Assembly (NCBI GenBank): GCA_965226545.1
Contig: OZ245364.1
Coordinates: forward strand, 930,001 to 994,000
Origin: JAHRAW01 sp965226545
Lineage (GTDB): Bacteria; Pseudomonadota; Gammaproteobacteria; Arenicellales; Poriferihabitantaceae
DNA length: 64,000 bases
Reading direction: 5' to 3'
Made by a program: the position numbers and the translations under genes. Each line of letters begins with the position of its first letter. Within the stretch, counting starts at the first letter, position 1. Below the pieces are notes generated by a model, which was given only the letters and a program-made list of their open reading frames with translations, made no database searches and was not told where the DNA came from. Below, in pieces: positions 26,001-38,000 of the stretch.

Positions 26001-29000
26001 AGCGCCAACGGCGACCCGGTGTTGCATTCGATTGGCGATTTAACCTACACCGCCGGTGTGCCGGTATCGACCTTGCTGTCGATTGAGCCCGGCACCGGCA
26101 CGCCGCCATTCACCGCCGCCGCCATCGCCGGCAGTGCATTGCCGCTGGGGTTAACGTTCGATGTAAGTGAATTCGGCAAAGTGCGCATCAAAGGCGTGCC
26201 GGCGGAGGATTCGGTTGGCGATCATCCGACGGTGGTGCAAGTGACCGATTATTTTAATTACAGCGATTCATTGTTGCATCGCATCACCGTGGTGCCGGCG
26301 CCGATTTTCATCGAGGCGCCGGCGGATTTAACCTATGTGCAGAATGTTCCGATTGCCAACTTAACCTTGTCGGCCATCGATGAAGACACCGGCTACGGCG
26401 CAATCACCTATCAACTTCTCGATGATAGCGGCGCCGCTTTTGCCGACGATGCCACAGTGGCCGGGTTAAGTTATGACCGCACAATGCGCGAGTTGTCCGG
26501 CACGCCGACACAAGTTTATGTCGGCGGCGTATTGCTCACCTATATCGCCACAGACGCCAACGGCGCAACCGTGCGGAAGGATTTTCGCGTGTTTGTGTTT
26601 GACCGCGCCGTTTTTGAGGCGGTGCAAGACGACATTACGTACACCGTCGGCGCGCAAAAAACCGTGACATTGCCGTCCGTTATCAGCACGCCGCCATTTT
26701 CATACACGCTGCAACATTTGCTCGCCGGTAGTTTACAGGCGTTGCCTGAGGCGTTAACTTTTGATGTTGATGTGCGCGAACTCATCGGCGATTTTGATGC
26801 GGCGACGGTATTGACATTGCGCTATGAAGTGACGAGCGGCGCAAGCACAGCAGTATCGGCAACTTTTCTCGCCGTCGCCGTACCGCCGCCGTCGTTTGCC
26901 CCGCAAGCGAATTTATCCTACACCGCCGGACATGCTGTCACGCCGATTACTTTCTCCGCCGCAGACGGCGCATTGCCGTTGACCTATTCCTTCGACCCCG
27001 GCGACGGTTTGGCTGATGGGTTAACGTTCTCGCTGGATGAGCCTTTGATGTTATCCGGCGCACCGACCATCGAAACGGCGGAGACGACATACAGCGTCAC
27101 CGCCACCGATGCAAACGAAGTCGCCGGGGCGGTGTCGTTTACGTTGCAGGTGTTCCCGGAGTTAACTTTCCCCGATGACAAACTGGATGCATACACTTTT
27201 GTGGTGGCGCAACCGGAAACCATCACCTTAACCGAAGCCGACGGCGGTCGTCCGGCGGTGTCCTACACCTTAACCTACAACGCCGGCGGTTTGCCGGCGG
27301 CGCTGTCGTTTGATTTGGATGCGCGCACATTGACGGCAAGTTTCGATGCGCTCGCAACATTCGCCTTAACCTATACGGCGATTGACGCCAACAATGTGCG
27401 CGAATCGTTTGTGATAACGATACGTTCGATTAATGAATTGCTGTTTAGCCCGCCGACCATTGCCGTCACTTACAGCGTTGGCAATCTCACTTATTCGATT
27501 GACGGCGCTCACTACACCGACGATTTGACTCTGGCGGCGGCGGTCGGCGGCGATGGTGCGATAACCTACGCCAACGACGACGCGCCGGCGGGGTTAACCG
27601 CCGCCGCCGTTGGCGATGAATTGCACATCAGCGGCGCACCGACCGCGATTGGCGATTACACCGTACAACGCACCGCCGTGGACGCAGCCGGACAACAAGC
27701 CACCTTCATCTTAACCGTACATGCCGCAAGCGCACCGCGATTCACCGCAAGCGTCGCCGCGCAAACTTATGCGCGCAATTTCGCCATCGCCGAATTAGTG
27801 CTGCCGACGGTCACCGACGGCGCCGCGCCGATTGTTTACGCGTTGCAAGATGCCGGCGGCATCGATTTCGCCAACGGCGCGGTGATTGCCGGCTTAACTT
27901 TCGATGCCACCAATCGCATTGTGCGCGGCATGCCGACTGCGGCGGTTGGCGATTATCCGTTGACCTTACAGGGTATGGATGTAACCACCGCCGGCGATTC
28001 GCTTGCCTTTACGATTACCATTGTCGATGCGTTAACTTTTTCGCTGGCGCAAAATGATTTAACCTTTTCCGTCGGGCGACCGATTAACTTGGATTTGGCT
28101 GCAGCAAATGGCGGTGTCGGCGCATTAACCTACAGCATCGCATTACAAAACGCCGCGGACAGTGCATTGGACGGCGTTACTGTAACGACTCTTAACGACA
28201 CCCCAACTTTATCGGCGACCACGCCGACGGTGGTGTATGCGACGACGCCGTATGTATTAACCGCGCACGACACTTCCGACAACACAGCGGCGGCGACTTT
28301 TACGATTACGGTGGTCGATGCGCCGAGTTTCAGCGGCACGCAAGATGAGTTAACTTTTACCGTCAGCGGCGACATCGGCGCAATTAATTTGCCGACTGCA
28401 AGCGGCGGGGCGTTGCCGTTGACTTATACGCTCGACAACAACTTGCCGGCCGGCGTATTACTCAACGCCGACGATTCGATATTGACCGGCATACCGACTG
28501 CGGCGCAGGCGACGGTGAATTATGTTTTGACGGCGACTGATGCTAATGGCGCAAACGGAAGTTTGCCCGCATTCGGCATTCGCGTATATCCCGCGCCGAG
28601 TTTTGCGGCGAATGGTTTTGGCCCGTTTACTTTCACCGCCAACGCTCCGCAAAAAAGTTTTACCTTGCCGCAAGTGGTCGACGGCACAGGTGCGCCGGTG
28701 GTTGCATACAACTTTGGCGCATTGGATTTGTTTAACAACGGCGGCGATGCCGGCGTCAATATAAATGACTTTGTCACGCTTGGCGCCAACACGCGCACTG
28801 TCGCCGGTTCATTTGCGGCGGCGTTACAATTCCGCGCACAATTAACCGCAACGGATAGTAACAATGTCTCCGACACTTCGCCTTATGCAACTTTCGTTGT
28901 CGTAAACGAAGTAACCTTTTCACAATCCGACCTCGCTAACATCGCCGACCAAACGTATCGTGTCGGCGCAAATGTTAATCGCATCTTGCCGCAAGTAACC

Positions 29001-32000
29001 GGTGGTATTGCACCGATTGCGTATACATTAAGTGACGCTGGCGGCGATGCCTATGGCAATAACAATAACAACAACATTGCCGGCGTCGCATTCACCGCAA
29101 GCACTCGCGCATTCGCCGGCACGGTTGCATCATCGGCAACCGGCGATTACACCTTCACCTATGCCGGCGTCGATGCCAACGACGGCGAAGCCACCACGCC
29201 GATGCGGATTAACATTGTCGATGCCCTCGCATTGCCGCAACCAAACGATGTGATTTACTACGCATCGATGAGCGGCATTGATACTGCATTGCCGCAGGCA
29301 ACCAACACGATTGGCGTTATAACTTATGAACTGCAAAACCTTTCCGACAACGGATTAACCTTGCCGAGCGGAATTATATTCAACGCAAACGCCAATCCGC
29401 CGTCACTCACCGGCGCAACCGACGGCGACACTTTCCCAACGACTCAATATCGTTACACCGCAACCGATTCATTCGATGGCGCAAGTGTCACGGTAAATTT
29501 CAACATCACCGTAGTCGACTCACCGGTACTCGCCGCACAAGACGATGTCACTTTCACCGTCGGCACCGCCAAAGCGGTAACTTTGCCAAGCGTAGTCGGC
29601 GGCGTTGCACCGTACGCTTATTGGTTAACCACCGGCGCCGTCGGCGGCTTGCCGGGTTGGTTAACCTACAGCGTTATGAATGGCGAAGACACCGTCCCGT
29701 TAACTTTCGGCAGCACAACTTCCACCACGTTCAGTGCATCAGCCGCCGTGCCACTCACCTACAGCGTGCGCGACAGCGAAGGCACTGAAGCATCCGTGGC
29801 ATTTAACGTACTCGCCGTCGATGCGCCAAGTTTCAGCGGCACGCAAAACGATTTGACATTCACCGTCAGCGGCGACATCGGCACAATTAATTTGCCGACT
29901 GCATCGGGCGGTGCATTGCCGTTGCGTTATGCGTTCGACAATAACTTGCCGGCCGGCGTATTACTCAACGCCGACGATTCGATATTGACCGGCATACCGA
30001 CTGCATCGCAAACAACGGTGAATTATGTTTTGACGGCGACTGATGCTAATGGCGCAAACGGAAGTTTGCCCGCATTCGGCATTCGCGTATATCCCGCGCC
30101 GAGTTTTGCGGCGAATGGTTTTGGCCCGTTTACTTTCACCGCCAACGCCCCGCAAAAAAGTTTTACCTTGCCGCAAGTGGTCGACGGCACAGGTGCGCCG
30201 GTGGTTGCCTACAACTTTGGCGCATTGGATTTGTTCGATAACGGCGGCGATGCCGGCGTCAATATAAATGACTTTGTCACGCTTGGCGCCAACACGCGCA
30301 CTGTCGCCGGCTCATTTGCGGCGGCGTTACAATTCCGTGTGCAGTTGACCGCAACGGACAGTAACAATGTCTCCGACACTTCGCCTTATGCAACCTTCGT
30401 CGTTGTAAACGAAGTAACCTTTTCACAATCCGACCTCGCTAACATTGCCGACCAAACGTATCGTGTCGGCGCAAATGTTAATCGCATCTTGCCGCAAGTG
30501 ACCGGCGGCATTGCGCCGATTGTGTATACATTAAGTGACGCCGACGGCAACGCCTATGGCAATAACAATAACAACAACATTGCCAACATTGCATTTAATG
30601 CAAACACTCGTGCTTTCGCCGGCACGGTTGCATCAACCGCAACCGGCGACCACATATTTACTTACGCCGGCGTCGATGCCAACGACGGCGAAGCCACCAC
30701 GCCGATGCGCGTTAACATTGTTGCGCCGCTTGCATTGCCGCAACAAACCGATGTGATTTACTACGCATCGATGAGCGGCATTAACACGGCATTGCCGCAA
30801 GCGGAAAACATTGTCGGCGATGTTACTTATCAACTGCGCGATTTGTCCGGCAACGGATTAACCTTGCCGAGCGGAATTGCATTCAATGCCAACGCCAATC
30901 CGCCGTCACTCACCGGCGCAACCGACGGCGACACTTTCCCAACGACTCAATATCGTTACACCGCAACCGATTCATTCGATGGTGCAAGTGTCACGGTAAA
31001 TTTCAACATCACCGTAGTCGACTCACCGGTACTTGCCGCACAAGACGATGTCACTTTCACCGTCGGCACCGCCAAAGCGGTAACTTTGCCAAGCGTAGTT
31101 GGCGGCGTCGCACCGTACGCTTATTGGTTAACCACCGGCGCCGTCGGCGGCTTGCCGGGTTGGTTAACCTACAGCACGAGTGGTGAAGACGCCGTCCCGT
31201 TAACTTTCGGCAGCACAACTTCCACCACGTTCAGTGCATCAGCCGCCGTGCCACTCACCTACAGCGTGCGCGATAACGAAGGCACTGAAGCATCCGTGGC
31301 ATTTAATGTCGTCGCCGTCGATGTGCCAAGTTTCAGCGGCACACAAAACGATTTGACATTCACTGTCAGCGGCAATATCGGCACGATTAATTTGCCGACT
31401 GCATCGGGCGGTGCATTGCCGCTGCGTTATGCGTTCGACAATAACTTGCCGGCGGGCGTTTCGCTTAATGAAAATGATGCGCGATTGACCGGTACGCCAA
31501 CGGCGGTGCAGGCGACGGTGAATTATGTTTTAACCGCCACCGACGCCAACGGCGCAAGCGGAAGTTTGCCCGCATTCGGCATTCGTGTTTATCCCGCGCC
31601 GAGTTTTGCGGCGAGTGGTTTTGGGCCGTTTACTTTCACCGCCAACGCCCCGCAAAAAAGTTTTACCTTGCCGCAAGTGGTCGACGGCACAGGTGCGCCG
31701 GTGGTTGCCTACAACTTTGGTGCATTGGATTTGTTCGATAACGGCGGCGATGCCGGCGTCAATATAAATGACTTTGTCACGCTTGGTGCCAACACGCGCA
31801 CTGTCGCCGGTTCATTTGCGGCGGCGTTACAATTCCGCGCACAATTAACCGCAACGGATAGTAACAATGTCTCCGACACTTCGCCTTATGCAACCTTCGT
31901 CGTTGTAAACGAAGTAACCTTTTCGCAATCCGGCCTCGATAACATCGCCGACCAAACCTATCGTGTCGGTGCAAATGTTAATCGCATATTGCCGCAAGTA

Positions 32001-35000
32001 ACCGGCGGCATTGCGCCGATTGTGTACTCGTTAAGTTACACTGGCGGCAACGCCTATGACAACAACAACAACATTGCCAACATTGCCTTTAATGCAGACA
32101 CTCGTGCATTCGCCGGCACGGTTGCAGATTCGGAGGTCGGCGATTACACATTTACTTACGCCGGCGTCGATGCCAACGGCGGCGGAGCCACCACGCCGAT
32201 GCGAATCAAAGTTGTCGGTGCGCTTACGCTTGCGTCGCCGGATGATGTCGTGTACTACTCCGCCGAAAACAATATCAGCACGACGTTGCCGCAAGCGACA
32301 AACATTGTCGGCAATGTCACTTATCGACTGCGCGATTTGTCCGGCAACGGATTAACCTTGCCGAACGGAATCGCATTCAATGCCAATGCCAATCCGCCGT
32401 CACTCACCGGCGCAACCGACGGCGACACTTTCCCGACGACAAAATATCGTTACACCGCAACCGATTCATTCGATGGCGCAAGTGTCACGGTAACTTTCAA
32501 CATCACCGTAAGCGACTCACCGGTACTCGCCGCACAAGACGATGTCACTTTCACCGTCGGCACCGCCAAAGCGGTCACTTTGCCAAGCGTAGTTGGCGGC
32601 GTTGCACCGTACGCTTATTGGTTAACCACCGGCGCCGTCGGCGGCTTGCCTGGTTGGTTAACCTACAGCACGAGTGGCGAAGACGCCGTCCCGTTAACTT
32701 TCGGCAGCACAACTTCCACCACGTTCAGTGCATCAGCCGCCGTGCCACTCACCTATAGCGTGCGCGACAACGAAGGCACTGAAGCATCCGTGGCATTTAA
32801 TGTCGTCGCCGTCGATGCGCCAAGTTTCAGCGGCACGCAAGATGAGTTAACTTTCACTGTCAGCGGCGACATTAGCACGATTAATTTGCCGACTGCATCG
32901 GGCGGTGCATTGCCGTTGCGTTATGCGTTCGACAACAACTTGCCGGCGGGTGTTTCGCTTAATGAAAATGATGCGCGATTGACCGGTACGCCAACGGCGG
33001 TGCAGGCGACGGTGAATTATGTTTTAACCGCCACCGACGCCAACGGCGCAAACGGCAACTTGCCCGCATTCGGCATTCGTGTTTATCCCGCGCCGAGTTT
33101 TGCGGCGAATGGTTTTGGGCCGTTTACTTTCACCGCCAACGCCCCGCAAAAAAGTTTTACCTTGCCGCAAGTGGTCGACGGCACAGGTGCGCCGGTGGTT
33201 GCCTACAACTTTGGTGCGTTGGATTTGTTCGATAACGGCGGCGATGCCGGCGTTGCTATAACCGATTTGGTTACGTTCGATAGCGCGGCTCGCACTGTCG
33301 CCGGTTCATTTGCGGCGGCGTTACAATTCCGCGCGCAATTAACCGCAACGGATAGTAACAATGTCTCCGACACTTCGCCTTATGCAACCTTCGTCGTTGT
33401 AAACGAAGTAACCTTTTCACAATCCGACCTCGACGGCATTGCCGACCAAACATACCGTGTCGGTGCAAACATCAATCGCATCTTGCCGCAAGTAACCGGC
33501 GGCATTGCGCCGATTGTGTACTCGTTAAGTTACACTGGCGGCAACGCCTATGACAACAACAACAACATTGCCAACATTGCCTTTAATGCAGACACTCGTG
33601 CATTCGCCGGCACGGTTGCATCAACCGCAACAGGCGATTACACATTTACTTACGCCGGCGTCGATGCCAACGGCGGCGGAGCCACCACGCCGATGCGAAT
33701 CAAAGTTGTCGGTGCGCTTACGCTTGCGTCGCCGGATGATGTCGTGTACTACTCCGCCGAAAACAATATCAGCACGACGTTGCCGCAAGCGACAAACATT
33801 GTCGGCAATGTCACTTATCGACTGCGCAATCTGTCCGGCAACGGATTAACCTTGCCGAGCGGAATTATATTCAACGCAAACGCCAATCCGCCGTCACTCG
33901 CCGGCGCAACCGGCGGCAACACTTTCCCGACGACAAAATATCGTTACACCGCAACCGATTCATTCGATGGCGCAAGTGTCACGGTAACTTTTAACATCAC
34001 CGTAATCGACTCACCGGTACTCGCCGCACAAGACGATGTCACTTTCACCGTCGGCACCGCCAAAGCGGTAACTTTGCCAAGCGTAGTTGGCGGCGTTGCA
34101 CCGTACACTTATCTCTTGACGACCAGCGGCGGCTTGCCGGGTTGGTTAATCTACAGCCGCATGAGTGGCGAAGACACCGCCCCGTTAACTTTTGGCAACA
34201 CGACAGGTTCACCGTTAACCGCACAAGACGCCGTGCCACTCACCTATAGTGTGCGCGACAGCGAAGGCACTGAAGCATCCGTTGCATTTAACGTACTCGC
34301 CGTCGATGCGCCAAGTTTCAGCGGCACGCAAAACGATTTAACATTCACCGTCAGCGGCGACATCGGCACAATTAATTTGCCGACTGCATCAGGCGGTGCA
34401 TTGCCGTTGCGTTATGCGTTCGACAATAACTTGCCGGCCGGCGTATTACTCAACGCCGACGATTCGATATTGACCGGCATACCGACTGCGGCGCAGGCGA
34501 CGGTGAATTATGTTTTGACGGCGACTGATGCTAATGGTGCAAGCGGAAGTTTGCCGGCGTTTGGCATTCGCGTATATCCCGCCCCGAGTTTTGCGGCGAG
34601 TGGTTTTGGGCCGTTTACTTTCACCGCCAACGCCCCGCAAAAAAGTTTTACCTTGCCGCAAGTGGTCGACGGCACAGGTGCGCCGGTGGTTGCATACAAC
34701 TTTGGTGCGTTGGATTTGTTTAATAACGGCGGCGATGCGGGCGTCAATATAAACAATTTAGTCACGCGCGATAGCACGGCTCGCACTGTCGCCGGTTCAT
34801 TTGCGGCGGCGTTACAATTCCGTGTGCAGTTGACCGCAACGGACAGTAACAGTGTCTCCGACACTTCTCGTTATGCAACCTTCGTCGTCGTCAATGAAGT
34901 AACATTTTCACAAGGCAACCTTAATGCCATTGCCGACCAAACCTATCGTGTTGGTGCAAACATCAATCGCATCTTGCCGCAAGTGACCGGTGGCATTGCG

Positions 35001-38000
35001 CCGATTGTGTATACATTAAGTGACACCGGCGACAGCGCTTATAACAACAACATTGCCAACGTTGCCTTTAATGCAAACACTCGCGCATTCGCCGGCACGG
35101 TTGCAGATTCGGCGGCGGGCGATTACACCTTCACCTACGCCGGCGTCGATGCCAACGACGGCGAATCAACCGCGCCGATGCGAATCAAAGTGGTCGGTGC
35201 GCTTACGCTTGCGTCGCCGGATGATGTCGTGTACTACTCCGCCGAAAACAATATCAGCACGACGTTGCCGCAAGCCGCAAACATCATCGGCGATGTTACT
35301 TATCAACTGCGCGATTTGTCCGGCAACGGATTAAATTTGCCGAGCGGAATTGCATTTAACGCGGGTGCACCGTCATTAACCGGCGCAACCGGCGGCAACA
35401 CTTTCCCAACGACTCAATATCGTTACACCGCAACCGATTCATTTGATGGCGCAAGTGTCACGGTAACTTTCAACATCACCGTAAGCGACTCACCGGTACT
35501 CGCCGCACAAGACGATGTCACTTTCACCGTCGGCACCGCCAAAGCGGTCACTTTGCCAAGCGTAGTTGGCGGCGTTGCACCGTACACTTATCTCTTGACG
35601 ACCAGCGGCGGCTTGCCGGGTTGGTTAACCTACAGCACGAGTGGCGAAGACGCCGTCCCGTTAACTTTCGGCAGCACAACTTCCACCACGTTCAGTGCAT
35701 CAGCCGCCGTGCCACTCACCTATAGCGTGCGCGACAGCGAAGGCACTGAAGCATCCGTTGCATTTAATGTCGTCGCCGTCGATGCGCCAAGTTTCAGCGG
35801 CACGCAAGACAAGTTGCACGCAACCATTGGCGCCACCATCGCCGACACCCAATTGCCGCGCGCAAGCGGCGGTGCATCGCCGTTGTCGTATTCACTTGCG
35901 CCGAACTTGCCGAACGGTTTAACCATCAGCGAAAATTTGTTAATCAGCGGCGCACCGGCAAGCAATGCAGCCATCGGCGAAGCGAATTACACGCTGACCG
36001 CAACCGACGCCAACTTTGCGGCGGCGCAATTAATTTTCGCATTGGAAGTGTATCCGCCGTTGTCATTCACGCAACCCAACCCGGACGCCGCGGAAACATT
36101 CACCGTTGGCGTTTCCAAAACGCTGCAGTTTTCACAAGTCGAAGGCGGTCGCGCGCCGTTAATTTTCGCATTGGATTTGAGCGGCAACACTGAGTTGTCC
36201 GGCATGCAGTTCGATGCAAGCACGCGCCAATTAACCGGCACTTTCGCCGCCGACACATCGGCGATTAACTTAACGTATCGAGCGACCGACCAAAACGGCG
36301 CAACGATTCATTATGCATTCAACATCACCGCCGTGCCGGCGCCGCATTTCGTCGACACGGTCGGCGCGCAAACTTATTTGCGCAATCGCGCCATCACGCC
36401 GTTGCAATTGCCGGTTGCCGCCGACGGTGCAACGCCGTTGTTATATTCCTTGACCGATTCGAGCGCCAATGATTTTGGCAACGGCGCGGTCATCGGCGGG
36501 TTGGCATATACCAATCGTCGCATCAGCGGCGCACCGACCGCCGCCAGCGGCGATTATGAATTGCGTTATCGCGCGACCGACAACAACGGCGCGCATGCTG
36601 AATTGACGTTTGTGATTACGATTGTCGATGACCTCGTTTTTGCGCAACAGAGCGATTTGGTGTTTACGGTGAACCAGCCGATTGTGAGCGAGTTGATGCA
36701 AGCGAGTGGCGGCATCGGCGCATTGACGTACGACATTCGCGCACAACGCGGCGCGGCATTGTCCGGGATTGCGGTCGAGTTGCGCGACGCGACGCTGACC
36801 ATGTTGGCCGATACGCGCGCGACCGCATATACGCCGCAGCCGTATATTTTGCGCGTGCGCGATATGGTCGGCAACACCGCAACGACGACCTTTACGATAC
36901 GCGTGGTCGACGGCGTGGCGTTTCTCCAACAGCCGTCGGATGTAACCTTCACCGTCGGCATCGCCAAGTCGGTGACCTTGCCGCCGGCGCACGGCTTTGG
37001 CGCGATTACGTATACATTGAGCGGCGCACCGAGTTGGTTGAATGTTGCGCCATCGAGCGCATCGACGACCGACACTTTCGTCATCAGCGCAACGCCGAGC
37101 GGGAGGCAAGGGGCAAGCGTGTTGACCTACGGCGCAACCGACGCCAATGCGCAATCGGTGTCGGTTACCTTTTCGGTGCTCGCGGTCAGGGCGTTGCGAT
37201 TTACCGACACGGTGGCGGATTTAACCTTCACCGCCGGACAAACCGTGGATGCGATTACCCTGCCGCAGGCTGAAGACGGCGCGTTGCCGCTGGCGTATTC
37301 GCTTGCGCCGAATTTGCCGTTGGGGATGATGTGGCATCGTGATGCGCGCCAGATCAGCGGCACGCCGAGCACGCCGCAAGATACGACCCATTTCTATACG
37401 GCGCGCGATGTTAATGGCGCAACCGCAGTGCTGACGTTTTCGGTCAAGATTTATCCGGCCGCCGATGTTGCGGTTTCGAATTACACGTTTACCGCCAATT
37501 GGCGCAGTGTGTATACCTTGCCGGAATCCGAAGTTGGTGCAGTGCCGTTCCATTATTGGGTGTTGGATGAAGCCGGAGACTCCATTTCTGTCAACGGCGA
37601 TATTTCAGGCAACTTTATTCAGCGGGTAGCCGGCGCGCGCACCAAAGCGTTGACCTTCGACCCGCAAAGCCGCGAATTGCTCGGCAGTTATGCGTTGTCG
37701 TTGGAAAAAGTCACCGCCGAAAATTTAAGTTATCGCGTCACCGACGCCAACGGACACATCGTCTATGAACCGTTTGCCGCGGTCATCTTTCCGGCGCCAA
37801 CTTTCACCGCCGACGGCAACATCACCTTTGCCGTATCGACTTTCGATTTGGATAATCCTTTCGCGCATCGTTTGCCGAAAGTCAAAACCGGCACCGGCGC
37901 ACCGACCATCACCTATCAACTCGGCGCGGCTATGGCGTTGCCAAGTTGGTTGAGTGCGAATCAATGGATGGCGGACGGCGCGCAATTAACCTTTGCGATT

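Noticed and set aside
28326..35789. Possible CRISPR or assembly-duplication explanation for the 1.5-kb repeats
   Set aside because: Units are far too long and coding for CRISPR. The five copies differ by many substitutions and by 3-bp-multiple length changes, so they are not a simple assembly duplication, though copy number still needs long reads.
36441..37154. 237-codon minus-strand frame inside the giant adhesin gene
   Set aside because: Antisense shadow in the Ig-repeat region; frame continuity reflects the codon bias of the plus strand.
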